The notes beneath the pieces are model-generated. The model worked only from the letters and a program-made list of their open reading frames with translations, was not told where the DNA came from and made no database searches. Of a DNA stretch of 64,000 bases, positions 1 through 11,004 are shown one piece after another. The translations under genes were made by a program, and so were the position numbers. The stretch comes from Isoetes taiwanensis (lineage: Eukaryota > Streptophyta > Lycopodiopsida > Isoetales > Isoetaceae), in the NCBI GenBank assembly GCA_021234155.1, contig JAJEKV010000004.1, forward strand, positions 5,338,109 to 5,402,108, written 5' to 3'. Position 1 is the first letter of the stretch. Each line of letters opens with the position of its first letter.

Positions 1-1228
1 CTAACTAGGTGACATGCATTAGTAAACTAGGTAAAACTAAGCCACCTAGTCGACCTTTCTAGGTGACATGCATTAGTAAATGTGACATAGAAAGGTCAAA
101 TAGATGACTTAGCTTTTTAACCTCAAACTAATTTGTAGATTTAATCAATGCCATATTTACTAAGTCTAAGCCCAAATGATTCAGATTCACCATTTTTTTA
201 GTCAATCCTTGATTAAATGCAAACTAAATTATTTGGGTTAAATCACATTAAGTCTATGTCACATTTACTAAATCTAAGCGCAAGTGGTTTCAGGCTTCAA
301 TGGTATGGAGGCAGCATCATGGGTAAACCATGCATTAGGGTTTCAGATGCATGGAGGGGGAAACCCCAATTTGTAGCTGCATGATGCTGAATGACTCACG
401 ACTTTATTGGAAGTCAATCTCCTGGTTTTTTAAGATAAACCTGTTTAAAAATCCACGATCATCCCTTCATACTTGCAACGAATTGCATGGGGCCACTAGA
501 CCAATCACTACAACAAAGCTACATGCAAAAATTCAGCTATTGGATGATCCAATATCTCAAGATGACGATGATGCTACCGATGACATTGGAAGAATTATAT
601 ACAACAAGATCCTATAGACGATATAGCTTACTAGCTCAAGTCATCAACAACATCCAAGGCATAAAAACTTATTATTGTTGATGGTTCTGCTTAGAAGTAT
701 TACATCTATGTACATGGAAGATAGCTCATCATGCCCACGATATTTTCAATGAAGAAATTCAAATTTAATCGATATGTATCTTATGTGATGAGCACAAACA
801 CTGAAGAAAGCTTGCCAAAGCTAGGCATAATCCCTTTCAAAACTTATCATGTTGTTGCTTAAATCAACCTTAAAAATAATGCAGGATCGCAAAATGCAGC
901 TACAGAAGCATTCACGTAACCATAGGTTGCCTCTTTTTCTGCTTATAGACAGCTTTATGTCTTTATGCAGCGTCTCAGCTTATGTCATCAATTTCAAAAA
1001 GACTTAATGGCATCATGGACATAATAGATGTTCAGTTGTCTTCAGGCCAAACAAAGAATATGAAAACACTTCCAGCATCAAAATGATGCCGCTACAAATG
1101 CTCAAAGATTCTGAGAAGTTTGAAGGAAGTTACAAAACATATAAATTTAGAGCTGTTTGCTAACCAAGATGGCTTCAAGTTCTAATAGCCATATTTAAAC
1201 TCTTAAAGCAAGTTAGAGACTAGAGTAA
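1..1228. other. AT-rich intergenic stretch, no gene seen
   Basis: No reading frame with recognisable protein character and no RNA gene was seen on either strand. The only structure noted is a perfect 22-bp direct repeat at 5-26 and 59-80. Confidence 0.5.
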
Positions 1229-1762
1229 AATGTTCTGGCAGTTGTCCCAGTGTTGCTTTATCTTGTTACGTCAGGTACTGCTACTGCCCAGGAGCATCCA
1301 GCTGCTACACTTCAAAATATTTCTCCAGAGAATGCTAAGATTAAGGAATTGATTGTTAACAAAGGTGGCATAGAACCATTGCTATGTTTTCTTGATGGTG
1401 CTGGGTCGACCAGTGCTTAAGAGATAGGAATTCTTGCACTTCAAAACCTTGCACAATCAGAAGATATCAGGAAGTCTCTTATTGGTGCTGGTTTTCTTCA
1501 TAGACTAGCATGGCTAATGGCTAATGCACAATTGTCAGTGCAACAGGTTGCTGCTTTGGCCATTTCTGATATTTCAGTTATTATGGACTCCAAGAAAGCC
1601 ATCGAGGAACTCGGTTGCATTTCTTCTCTTGTTAGCATGTTGGATGCAAAGACTGTCCTTGCTCAGGAGCATGCAGCTCGAGCATTGGAAAATCTCCTTG
1701 TTGCTGACACAAATAGGCAAAAATGCCCTAAACTGGAAAATGGCTTTTCCATGTCAATGTAG
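1229..1762 (+). pseudogene. Armadillo-repeat protein fragment
   Basis: The frame starting at 1229 encodes about 175 residues of alternating amphipathic helices typical of plant armadillo (ARM) repeats. Visible pieces are ELIVNKGGIEPLLCFLDG, ALQNLAQSEDIRKSLIGAG and ALAISDISVIMDSKKAIEEL, about four repeats of roughly 40 residues. Plant ARM proteins of the vacuolar-protein-8-like or U-box type bind partner proteins through a superhelix. An in-frame TAA at 1418-1420 breaks the frame, and it closes with TAG at 1760-1762. A stop lies just upstream at 1226-1228, so this would be an internal exon or a fragment. No neighbouring exons were recognised. The ARM fold is clear, the subfamily is not. A single C-to-T or sequencing error could explain the TAA, so a live exon is not excluded. 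Confidence 0.6.
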
Positions 1763-2944
1763 AAAGAATGAATAATGAGGGCTTTTTTTGTAAATTAAGT
1801 ATTCGTGTTCATCTAACATCTATATAAGGAAGAAAAAAGCAAACGGCTGTACCTCAAATAGTTACAGAAAATTTCCAGATTATAGATTTCTAGTTAAAAG
1901 AAGATGCTTAAGAAATCATATATGGTCCTTCAAACAAACAGGATGGACATAAAGATAATTAAAAGCACAAACCATTCAATGGATTTTAATGTCACTGCTT
2001 TTCAAACTGCTCTTTTCAATTGATGCGCAAAAAGCAAATAGCTAGATTTTCAGAACAGAATACAATAGAATAAGGAAATAGAAGATCAGTTCACCAGTTC
2101 ACCTGAGGGTCGAAATGTGGATTTGGTATTCCGCCACATGAAACGTAATGCTTTGCCTCTCCTAAACTTCACAACAACAGCCAAATAGATCTTGTTTTAT
2201 ACCATACTACATCCACTCGATTGCTGACACTTGCCATGCTAACAGCCAGATATTATGAGCACCAGATTTTCTCCAGATCTTCTAATCAACACTTGGCTTG
2301 GCTTGAGACAGAAAAAATGTGTCGAATTTTCCTCCAGAATATTGAAGGCCGAAGAAGTGACAACTCAAACCTGTGTGTTTCTGGCAACGGCAAGATGACA
2401 GAGCACGTTCTACTGTATGCAGCTTAGAATCGGACACCTAGGAATTGTCTCGTCCACATTCTGCCACAGCACAAATTCTCCGGTCTCTTCAAATTACACA
2501 TGCAAACCTTCTGTCCACAATTTTCAGACCTCTGCAAATTTGCCAGCGTCTAACCCACACACGAATCTTATTGTCCACAAATCTAGCAGACCCCAAATTT
2601 TTCTGGCCCTTTCCAGCTGCCTGGCATTCTAACAGACCCCAACTGCCTGACGCTGTACGAAGATATCAATATAATGGCAACAACTAATGCTAATCAAGTT
2701 GCCAGATGCCGGATCTAAGAGCAGGAGCGCAGATTCTCAGAACAGCATCAGGAGCGCAGATCTGATCGGCCATCATAGGGCAAGCCGATCCGGCTATGCC
2801 CTTATCGGCGGCCGTTTTGACGCCACAACATTTGCAACGTGTCAAAAAAATCATAATAGAAGTGTTGCGCACCAAAATTGATAACGTGTCGTGATCAGAG
2901 AAGCATCCTATAATAATTATATATGTTAAGATAAGATTAAGATA

Positions 2945-2980
2945 GATCCAGATGCCTTTTTCGATCCAGATGCCTTTTTC
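2945..2980. repeat. 18-bp tandem duplication
   Basis: Two perfect head-to-tail copies of GATCCAGATGCCTTTTTC lie at 2945-2962 and 2963-2980. Confidence 0.9.
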
Positions 2981-3229
2981 GATTCAGCTGCATCCAAAGG
3001 CTCCTATCTCTCCACGTAGCTTCCTTGTGTACAGAGTCAATATACGTACGGTACTCGCGTACAAAGTCAATATACGTACGGTACGTTTGACTACGAGCTA
3101 CAGTAATACATACAACATGAATTGTACTCGTGTAATCTCCAACAGAATTGATGCATAACAGAACAGTAATGAACGAGAGGTTGAAATTGCTGCATAATTA
3201 TGTCATAATTAAATCCCGTAACCTTCATC

Positions 3230-3259
3230 ACCCCCCTATTACTTAAGATTATGGGGGGT
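3230..3259. repeat. C-run/G-run inverted repeat
   Basis: ACCCCCC (3230-3236) is the inverse of GGGGGGT (3253-3259), separated by 16 bp. It could form a 7-bp stem. No function is assigned. Confidence 0.5.
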
Positions 3260-4414
3260 TTTCTTTAGGTAATTTTTGGGCTCCCCTCTTTGGCGGCGAT
3301 CTCGCGGCGCTGCCAACAATTTTTTTCTTTGTTCTGTGATTTGGGGCAGCCCTCAATAGAGTAGTTTCTATGTTCTATAAGGGTGCATCCCCATTAGGCC
3401 GTTATCCAGGCCTGACTTTGCCACATGGCAAACCCAGCCAGGAAAAAAGCATTCCCATTACCTTCAAGGCACTGGAGTTCTGCTGACGAGTCGAGGCCAC
3501 CTTCCCTTTCTTCAGAAGTGCTCAAGGACTTCCGAATTGCCCAAGTCAGGCCTTGGGTTTGTCTTCTAGCAAGCTGGATTTGTCCTCTAGTAGCTACGTT
3601 GGTCTTGTAGCTCAGTGCCCGTTTGTCTTGTAGCTCAATGCAATCAGCCAAGAAAATAGAAGCTCAGCAACAGTGATGGGAATGGTATGCGCCCTAACAG
3701 ATTGTAGGAACTCAGTTCTAGTGACATGGCAAACTCGGTTTCTGTATAATGGGGATGTGCCCTAATACGATTTGGGGCACCGATGGCGGGCACAAGGATT
3801 TCTCAAACATATTTGATAGCCGAAAATGGCTCTGCATAAAGAGCTTCTTAGATGCCATAGCCACAGGACCTTCGAGTTTTCTAGATGCCATAGCCACAGG
3901 AAACCCTTTCCATTTGCTTTTCACAAGAAAAACAGAGAATTAGCCATAGGAAAGCGATGGATTTGCAAGGATTTGAGGTAATCAGTAGGTGATGAAGGCC
4001 ACGTATGGGAACCTACGCCAGCAGAAGGTGGGAAGCGGCAAAAACCGGACCACGCCAGCTAGGGTTCGAACCTTCTATTTGTATGCCTCAAATTTTGTCT
4101 TTTGTATAAATCAGATCCGGAGGCGGAATGGTTTATCCAAAAGCTGATTTGGCAGGCTATGCAAACGGATTCACAGAGCTATTGCAGTGCATCAACGTGC
4201 TCGAAAATGGTACAATAAGAGGTGCGGCTTCAAAACTCTAGTTTTTTTTTTCTTTTCTTTTTTTTCTTTTTTTTTACAATTTGAAACTGGGATTCGAACC
4301 CAGACGAAACCAAATCTCAATTTTCTCTCTACGTATCAACTCCTGCTATTTATCTCTTTTTTTTTCTCTTTTTTCTCTATTTATCTCTTTTTCTCTATTT
4401 ATCTCTCTGCGTCT

Positions 4415-4642
4415 GGGCGTTTGGTCTAGTGGTAACACACTAGTTCCTTAGCAATGTGGTCTCGAGTTCGAGACCGCCCAGAATCGCACTCGGTACTGTT
4501 GGGGGTCAAATCCCAACAGACGCAATGTAAGGTGGTTGGGGGCAGGGCCCAACCAAGCAATGTAGTGTGGTGTGTGGTCACATGTCCAGTTGGATGCTGC
4601 CTAGTGGCGTGACGTTAAAACTACTATCTATCTATCTATCTA
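4415..4642 (+). mobile_element. tRNA-derived SINE
   Basis: The head is tRNA-like. An RNA polymerase III box A (TGGTCTAGTGG, 4422-4432) is followed 33 bp later by a box B (GTTCGAGACC, 4466-4475). The head is followed by about 140 bp of unrelated body and ends in a (CTAT)n tail at 4621-4640. This head-body-simple-tail plan is that of a plant tRNA-related SINE, transcribed from its internal promoter and mobilised by a LINE. The last bases before the tail (GTGACGTTAAAACTACTA) resemble the 3' end of the LINE near 48,480, so that LINE family may be the partner. No clean target duplication was seen because both flanks are low-complexity TCTA/TCTC sequence. It is not a functional tRNA gene. Confidence 0.75.
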
Positions 4643-5949
4643 ATACAAGAGGACATAGAGTGATTCACCTGACTAACCAAATTGGCAAATATTTCTGTCA
4701 TCGAAGTATCAGGTAGGTCTCCAACAAATTCAAAAGCAGCTAAACCATCAATGTCAATGATTTGCTCAAGAAACAAGCAGTTGACAGAAACTTCTCCGAA
4801 TGCACCTATGTACTCCTTCAAATTCACCTTCACGCAGCGAACCCAACTTCAATGGATTCCGTTACTTTCTGGTTCTTTTCACGGCATAAGAAATCCTCAG
4901 TACTCAATCAGACACATGCACAAGATTGCAATTCTTGTTGCTAATTTGTGCTACTGTATTTGGCCCTTCTCTACCGATGAAATACCACTGTGTTTTCGAC
5001 TTTTGGAAAACGTTTGGTCTAATATGATTCACAATTCAACTACCATTTCTAGAACTGAATTCACAATGATCCCTAAATTTCGTTGTCCTATTGTGGTTTT
5101 CGCCTGCCACAGTCGACCTTGATATTCGCTCTCACATCCCTCCTTTTTTTTGTTCTGTTAAATATCAGTTATATTATCCTTTGGAAATAACACCTGTCAA
5201 CACATGTCATTTATTTTAACATCCAAGAGATAAAATATAATATGGCATTAACAATAACTCCCAACATCTATAACATCTGGGCAGAATGCTGATTTTTTTC
5301 TTCTTCAAATTCCGTGAGATATACAAGGCATTCGGACCTCTGAACAGGGGATTTCAAAGGAAATTTTGAAGTAAGATCGAGAGAAAAAATTAAAGCATTC
5401 ATAGCTTTGAGCAGGGAATTGGTTTGTATTTTTTTTATTTCGATTACCAATACTTGAATCGAGCTTAAAATGCAGATAAGCAAGCATAAAACGTGTAGTG
5501 GATGCCAATCCAACTGCCCTTAAAATGCAGATAAGTACAAAACGTGTAGTGGATCCCAATCTGCCTGCCCACGAACAAAACTCTATCGACCTATATATTG
5601 AAGTAAGGACCGGGTCACATGAACAGGTTGACATCTCTCCTTAGATGTCAAAAATTGAAATTGAAAGGGTCTCATGCTGATTTTTGTCATGAAGAGATTC
5701 AAGTTGACATCTATACATTCTGATGTCTCTCTTCGCGGTTGAAAGGATTCATGTCAACATGAAAGATCTGAGCACGTATCAAAACTCAGGACACTTGGCA
5801 ATGATCCAAAAATCAGCAGGGAAGAAGAAATGACAAGCCCTCCGGTTCCTCTTAATCTTCATGTAACCCTCTCGAAATTAAAGCGTTCATGTCGACAGGG
5901 AGTAGTTCATGTCGACCTGTTCATGTGAACATACCCTAGGGAACAGAGT
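4643..5949. other. Intergenic, no gene seen
   Basis: Only short ORFs without protein character are present. A diverged direct repeat of about 40 bp lies near 5463 and 5519, sharing AAAACGTGTAGTGGAT. The motif GTTCATGTCGAC recurs in the 5600-5930 part. Confidence 0.4.
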
Positions 5950-6230
5950 TGTTAGAATTCAAGCTGTACATTAGAGTACATTTAGAGTACATTGATGTAC
6001 ATTAGATACATTGAAGTACATCATGTACATCTCTGGCCTTTGGCCTTCTATTTCCAGTTGTTGGCCTTTCAGTGCCATTCATTCCATGTATTTATAGATT
6101 ACATGCAATATAGAGAACATCCAAATTGTTCCTATCCTATTCCTATTGTGTCTCTTCCATTCTTGCTTTCACTTTGGCTCACTCTGTGCTGTAGATTTGT
6201 ATCAGTCCATGGCTGATACGTTTTCCAACA
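5950..6230 (+). repeat. Ty1/copia 5' LTR
   Basis: The segment starts TGTTAGAATT and ends TTCCAACA, giving the TGTT...AACA ends of a plant copia LTR of about 281 bp. A primer-binding site follows directly at 6231. A weak TATA-like TATTTATA lies near 6090. Its last part is duplicated downstream. No 3' LTR was found in the window, so the element is truncated. Confidence 0.75.
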
Positions 6231-6367
6231 TGGTATCAGAGCCTATTGGCTATCCTATTCCTATTGTGTCTCTTCCATTCTTGCTTTCACTTTGGCTCAC
6301 TCTGTGCTGTAGATTTGTATCAGTCCATGGCTGATACGTTTTCCAACATGGTATCAGAGCCTATTGG
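6132..6367 (+). repeat. 118-bp tandem duplication spanning LTR end and PBS
   Basis: 6132-6249 is repeated essentially exactly at 6250-6367. The unit carries the last 99 bp of the copia LTR, the primer-binding site and a few leader bases, so the element has two LTR-end/PBS junctions. Confidence 0.9.
6231..6242 (+). promoter_or_regulatory. Primer-binding site (initiator Met tRNA type)
   Basis: TGGTATCAGAGC, complementary to the 3' end of plant initiator-Met tRNA, directly follows the LTR. A second copy is at 6349-6360. Confidence 0.85.
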
Positions 6368-6445
6368 CATATAAAGGGAAGTTCGACAATAGAGGAACTT
6401 GGGAGAACAATTCTGGAAGAATACTTATCTAAGCAGGAGAAGGTC

Positions 6446-7618
6446 ATGGAGACCAAATCTGCATCAGCAATTCTGAAGCCACCTATGTTTGATGGCAAAG
6501 GGTTTCTGGAAGAAATCGATGAAGTTATATCTATATGTAGCAAAATAACAGGGGGTTCCAGGGGGATTTGATATAGATATAATTCTTGAAACCATAGACC
6601 ATATCCCAAAAACAATTCAATGGGTTATTATAAAAAAAAAACATGGATTTAAGATAAAAAATAGTCACATTAGCTCACTGGTTAGATTGGTTAAAGTAGT
6701 CTTATTAGGACATTGAATTATTTTGGTAGAGGTTCGAATCCCCGTATTTCATATTCTAAAAGCTTAAGCAAAACTGTATAGAGGCTCCACATACTATCAA
6801 AACCTTAGGCAAACTCGTATTTGACATCTTAAAATCATAGGCGTCCCCAATCATAATTGAGCATAATCGAAACGAGAGGTGTCCAGAGGCTCCAATATAC
6901 TGATCCGGGCCGTGGGATTGACAGATCCGACGGCGTGTGGTAGTCCGGGGGTGCACCTCGTTTAGAATATGTAGCAAAATAACAGGGGGTTCCAGGGGGA
7001 TTTGATATAGATATAATTCTTGAAACCATAGACCATATCCCAAAAACAATTCAATGGGTTATTATAAAAAAAAAACATGGATTTAAGATAAAAAATAGTC
7101 ACATTAGCTCACTGGTTAGATTGGTTAAAGTAGTCTTATTAGGACATTGAATTATTTTGGTAGAGGTTCGAATCCCCGTATTTCATATTCTAAAAGCTTA
7201 AGCAAAACTGTATAGAGGCTCCACATACTATCAAAACCTTAGGCAAACTCGTATTTGACATCTTAAAATCATAGGCGTCCCCAATCATAATTGAGCATAA
7301 TCGAAACGAGAGGTGTCCAGAGGCTCCAATATACAGTCTGGGCCGTAGGATTGACAGATCCGACGACTGTGGTAGTCCAGGGTGCACCTCGTTTAGAATA
7401 TGTAGCAAAATAACAGGGAGGAGGATGTCTGGGATATAGTGGATGAGTCTGAAACTAAACCAGAGAATGCTGGGACAGCTGCTCAAATCAAGCTTCAAAT
7501 GGATTGGCAACGCCATGATAATAGAGCAATGGCTTGCATATGTATGTGTCTTTCCAGAGCCATAGTCATGCAAGTAGATATGGATCAGGGCCATAGCTAT
7601 TCCATTAACCTTCATTAA
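6446..7618 (+). pseudogene. copia gag fragment interrupted by SINE-like insertions
   Basis: The frame from ATG 6446 reads METKSASAILKPPMFDGKGF and stops making sense at 6534, where a tandem insertion begins. After the insertion (from about 7419) the gag resumes as DVWDIVDESETKPENAGTAA and LQMDWQRHDNRAMACIC, and closes at TAA 7616-7618. This is the N-terminal gag of a Ty1/copia element (UBN2/DUF4219-like), which coats the element RNA. It follows the LTR and PBS in the expected order. Protease, integrase and RT are absent, so the copy is both interrupted and 3'-truncated. The host element type is well supported; the exact start is less certain. Confidence 0.75.
6534..7418 (+). mobile_element. 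Two tandem SINE-like units (434 and 431 bp) inside copia gag
   Basis: Unit 1 is 6534-6967 and unit 2 is 6968-7398. The boundary sequence TATGTAGCAAAATAACAGG occurs at 6534, 6968 and 7399, once before, between and after. It behaves like a roughly 19-bp target-site duplication of retroposition. Each unit contains a box A-like TAGCTCACTGG (6671, 7105) and a perfect box B GGTTCGAATCC (6731, 7165), preceded by an A-run. A tRNA-related origin fits, although A-B spacing of 60 bp is long. The two units differ by a few bases and short indels near their ends. Confidence 0.65.
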
Positions 7619-8004
7619 TCCATAACAACATGCTTACAGCTATTTAATATGAAGGTACACGTATCAAATGACGTTGGACCCATAGCATGTTGGACCCATC
7701 CTTACTGCAATTGAGTATAAAAAAAATAATTCCTTCATTTGTCAGTTTCAATAAGACTATTCAAAGACTCTACACATAAGGAATTTCAGCTGCAAGACTG
7801 AATATCTAGGATGTTAGTACTACAAGGAAATGTCTAGTCCTCAATCTTGGTCAACTAAGACCATTTCTCTAATATACTCTACACATAAGGAATTTCAGCT
7901 GCAAGACTGAATATCTAGGATGTTAGTACTACTAAGACCATTTCCCCAAATATGTAGAAAACTAATTTAGATCTAACATCTACAGCAAAGCAAAAGGTAA
8001 GCAT
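7619..8004. other. Non-coding, short duplication
   Basis: No gene. A block of about 56 bp starting CTCTACACATAAGG is duplicated at 7768 and 7877 (period 109 bp). Confidence 0.5.
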
Positions 8005-8264
8005 GGGTAAAAGCATGAAAGGGTGTACATATATTGTACTGAATTGATGTACAAATATGGATACTTTTCACGTACATTTTGGTTATTTTTTATTTGTATA
8101 AACATACACTTTTCGATTTTATGTACTTTGCATATACATTTAAGCTAAATTTCGGATATGTTTTGGCTATGCATGTACTTTTTGGGTACTTTGGGTGATT
8201 TGTGTAATATAGCCACATGTACCAAAAGGGATACATTTATAGACACCCTTTCATGCTTTTACCC
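8005..8264. mobile_element. MITE with perfect 22-bp terminal inverted repeats
   Basis: 8005-8026 (GGGTAAAAGCATGAAAGGGT...) is the exact inverse of 8243-8264. The 260-bp element has no coding capacity and an AT-rich interior. GCAT precedes it (8001-8004) and follows it (8265-8268), a possible 4-bp target duplication. Superfamily is not clear: the GGG start fits several TIR families, and the flank is short enough to be chance. Confidence 0.75.
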
Positions 8265-8304
8265 GCATCTAGTATTGACGACCTTGCAATACTCACGTAC
8301 TCAC

Positions 8305-9031
8305 CTCTTGCATGTGAGAGAAAGAAATAAAGCACTTCCAGACAGAAATAGTTAATGTCGATGCTGGAAAATTAGAAGCCTTTAGTTTATCCTGTGGTAT
8401 CCCAGAGGCACTTGCCCCTTTAATAGACTTGCACTTAAGAAATGCATTCCCATTGCCAGAATCAAGTCCATTTGCTGTTCCCTGCGTTACAACAGTAGAC
8501 ACAAGTTCCAGCAAGGATGGACTCTTCCTCAGCGTCAAACCCAATGGACTAGGTTCATCAAGGGGATTGTAGAAACTAAAAGATGATGTCTCGGCAGGCA
8601 GACACCCACATTTTTTCTTCTGAAACTATATTACTCCGGCAAGGACTGCTGAATGTGAACTCCTTTTGTTTGTGTAGGTAAGCACTCTGTCTGCAACAAT
8701 AGATCAGGATATTAATGTCAGTTAGGAACCTAAGAACATATGAGCATACTAAACAATACAAATGATTCAACCATATGACATGAAAAAAAAATGTTTCCTA
8801 TGATCCATTGTTATCAAAATAAAAAAAGCAGCAGCATTACAACTATAATTTAATCGTTACAAGACAGAACCCAGTAAATGGACCATATTTCTTGAACTTC
8901 ATAATCCTGGCGCGGTCAACATCTTAAAATGCAAGAAAATAATCACAAGGTATGTGCATACCTGACATGGTAAAGTTACTGCAGAATCAAGAGTCCTTGA
9001 TCGCTTTACACAACTGATTTCTAGGTCTGAT
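8305..9031 (-). pseudogene. Two exons of a plant nuclear-type gene (possible ASG1-like family), partial
   Basis: Two exons with consensus splice sites can be read leftward. Exon 9031-8962 follows CTGTGGCAG, encodes SDLEISCVKRSRTLDSAV and ends TGTCAG|GTATGC. Exon 8619-8305 follows GTTTCAG, is 315 bp in phase 0 and ends CAAGAG|GTGAGT. It encodes NPLDEPSPLGLTLRKSPSLL and later KLKASNFPAS. From memory, the LGLTLRKSP and ASNFPAS motifs resemble a plant family of uncharacterised nuclear proteins that includes Arabidopsis ASG1; this is tentative. The expected downstream exons were not found before the MITE and copia copy, and no start codon exon could be fixed. It is either a 3'-truncated gene or a fragment with a long intron leaving the recognisable region. 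Confidence 0.45.
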
Positions 9032-10224
9032 CTGCCACAGAAAAAGCCATGTTCATTCCCACCCAATTACTCTTCGGCCCACTTGTCATGCTGCTGCCTA
9101 GGTTCCTTGAACTCATCTTGTGTTCAGGTCCACGTCCAGAGAAAGCGTGCACAGAAGATGATGCAGGTAATACTGCAAAAAAAAAAGTGAAGAAAATCAT
9201 CTACAAAATGTACAGAACAGGGGGGTTTTGTCCTTTTCTCAAATTTAAGCTGCAATAGTAGCAGAAATCCCTTGCAAAACTCCAAGAGCAGCTCGACTCC
9301 TTTGCATGCTAAAAAAAGAAGGAGCAAAAGTGTCAAGTTTGAGGTTAGATAAGCTTAAATCAAAGATAAAAATCACAAGAAAGGGATAAAACATCTCACA
9401 TCTTGGAAGCTTGCAGCTTCCGTTTCGATCTTAATCATGGTTTTCGCGGTGGGTCGCATCGAGAGCGGGTCGGCGTAAACGTTGGAGCTTTAGGCCTCCA
9501 GCTTCTAGCTTCGATTTTTGAAGGATGAGTGCCATCGCCAGCTGAGCGTCTACCATCGCCATCGTCACGAAGAAAGCCATCGCCAGGCAGATTAGGGTGA
9601 TCGGCAGATTAGGTTTAGGGTGATCGGCAGGGCACAGAGCAGGCGAAAAGCGTAATCGGCAAAGCACAACGTAGGCGGGAAAGTAGTAGACCAATAGGAG
9701 CACACTACCAAGATCACCATCTCGACCATCCATCTCAACCAAATCTGGACCATTGTTTTCAACCATTTAATGGACCATTTTTTTCACACATATTTTAATC
9801 CTCATCCTTAATTTTCAACCTATCTACTTACGTTCAGGTCACATGATGTCGTCAACAACGTTCACATGCCGTCAGTGATAAACAAAGATTCCTCCTTCAT
9901 ATTTACAGGTGACGGTAGTGTCATTGAAGTCCCAGTATTGTAATGGCCCAGCTCCATGGGAATTTCAAAGATCGTGTTTTTATATACGCCAAATTTACTA
10001 AACAACAAGAATGAGAATTTGGCGGCAAAGTGAGGAACTACAGGAGTTCAAAATACAGGAGAGTGCAGTGACTTCAAACGAAGAAACTTAAAAGCAAAGA
10101 ACAGATATGATGTGCTGCTTATGATTGAAGAAGAAGAAGACCAACGACATCATTTCAAATGCAAGTGTAAATTTGTCTATGCTAAACTGGCTACTTGCAA
10201 TAGAGCATTCTAATATTGCCTTAT
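9032..10224. other. Intergenic, no convincing gene
   Basis: A 111-codon minus-strand frame (9431-9766) has no family character. Near 9590-9635 the motif AGATTAGG.GTGATCGGCAG is repeated twice. This interval may hold the lost 5' parts of both flanking gene fragments, but no exon could be supported. Confidence 0.4.
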
Positions 10225-11004
10225 TCAACTTGCTCTGCTCTTTATTGCCCTAGTAGTTGTACCTTGGATGCTGCTTCCCAAGCCCTTACTTCTTCGCAAG
10301 CGCCACATTGAGGTATCATTCTCTCTTTGACATTAGAATAGTGTGAACTGGATTGAGTACAATGATGGAACCATCTGAATGCAGTTGCGTCACTGATGGG
10401 TTTGTTTGCAGAAGTTGCAGGGATGCTCATATGAAAGAGTCAAGAATCTGGATGATATGTCTGGAGTAAACCATGACGATCATGAGGAGTTTGAATTTGC
10501 GGAGATTTTTATTCATCGACTGATTCATAAAATTGAGTTTGTTCTGGGGGGGCAATCTCTAACACAGCATCGTATCTTTGTCTATGGACATTGAGGTAAA
10601 TATAAGTCCTTAATGTGTTCATTGGAGTTCCTTTTGATAACATTATTAATTATGGAGTGATGTTGCAGTCTTGCTCATGCTGATTTGTCAGGTGTCTTCT
10701 ATGAGAAAGTTTTAATGCTTGGATGGAACTATGGTGATCTATTCCTTGTGCCACTTTTAAACTTTTGGATATTAATATGTGCATGTCTTAATTTTGCAGT
10801 TCTGGCAATATAATTGTCCTAGCCATTGCATTTATTATTTTCCTCTGTGCAACTATTGGTGTACTTCTTATCATGGAAACATTGAGCGCATTCTTACATG
10901 CACTTCGGTTGCATTGGGTGGAATTCCAAAATAAGTTCTATCAAAGGGATGGATACAAATTTGAACCTTTCTCTTTTACGACTCTTGGGCAAGAGGAGTA
11001 CTAG
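10225..11004 (+). pseudogene. VHA-a: V-type H+-ATPase subunit a, C-terminal exons
   Basis: Four exons of the membrane half of V-ATPase subunit a are present. This subunit forms the proton half-channels against the c-ring in vacuolar and endosomal membranes. Exon 1 (ends 10312|GT) has VPWMLLPKPLLLRKRH. Exon 2 (10412-10595) has HEEFEFAEIFIHRLIHKIEF. Exon 3 (10669-10733) has LAHADLSGVFYEKVLMLGWN. Exon 4 (10800-11004) has [20 protein letters not shown] and ends TTLGQEEY before TAG. The N-terminal half (about 550 of about 820 residues) is missing. In exon 2 a run of seven G shifts the frame. In the correct frame SYLCLW replaces the conserved SYLRLW, so the essential TM7 arginine (yeast Vph1 R735 equivalent) is Cys. 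The phase across the last intron is also off by one. Introns are retained, so this came from genomic duplication or truncation, not reverse transcription. Confidence 0.85.

Larger units (their letters stand above)
1763..4414. other. Non-coding stretch with decayed repeats
   Basis: No gene was recognised. Short repeats include tandem copies near 2945-2980, a repeated 20-mer at 3849-3868 and 3882-3901, and two near-identical segments around 3025 and 3064 containing AATATACGTACGGTA. The 2900-3240 interval has the base composition of a worn retrotransposon LTR, but no TG...CA ends or target duplication could be assigned. Confidence 0.4.

Noticed and set aside
2900-3240. Solo LTR
   Set aside because: Composition is suggestive, but no TG...CA ends, PBS or target duplication could be found.
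4415-4490. Possible tRNA gene
   Set aside because: Box A and B are present but no full cloverleaf with a sensible anticodon arm was found, and a SINE body and tail follow.
6671-6741. Possible tRNA gene (also 7105-7175)
   Set aside because: A-B spacing is too long, and the motif lies within a duplicated retroposed unit.
9590-9640. Interstitial telomere-like TTTAGGG
   Set aside because: Only a single heptamer is present within an unrelated short duplication.
9431-9766. 111-codon minus-strand ORF
   Set aside because: No recognisable domain and no splice or promoter context.
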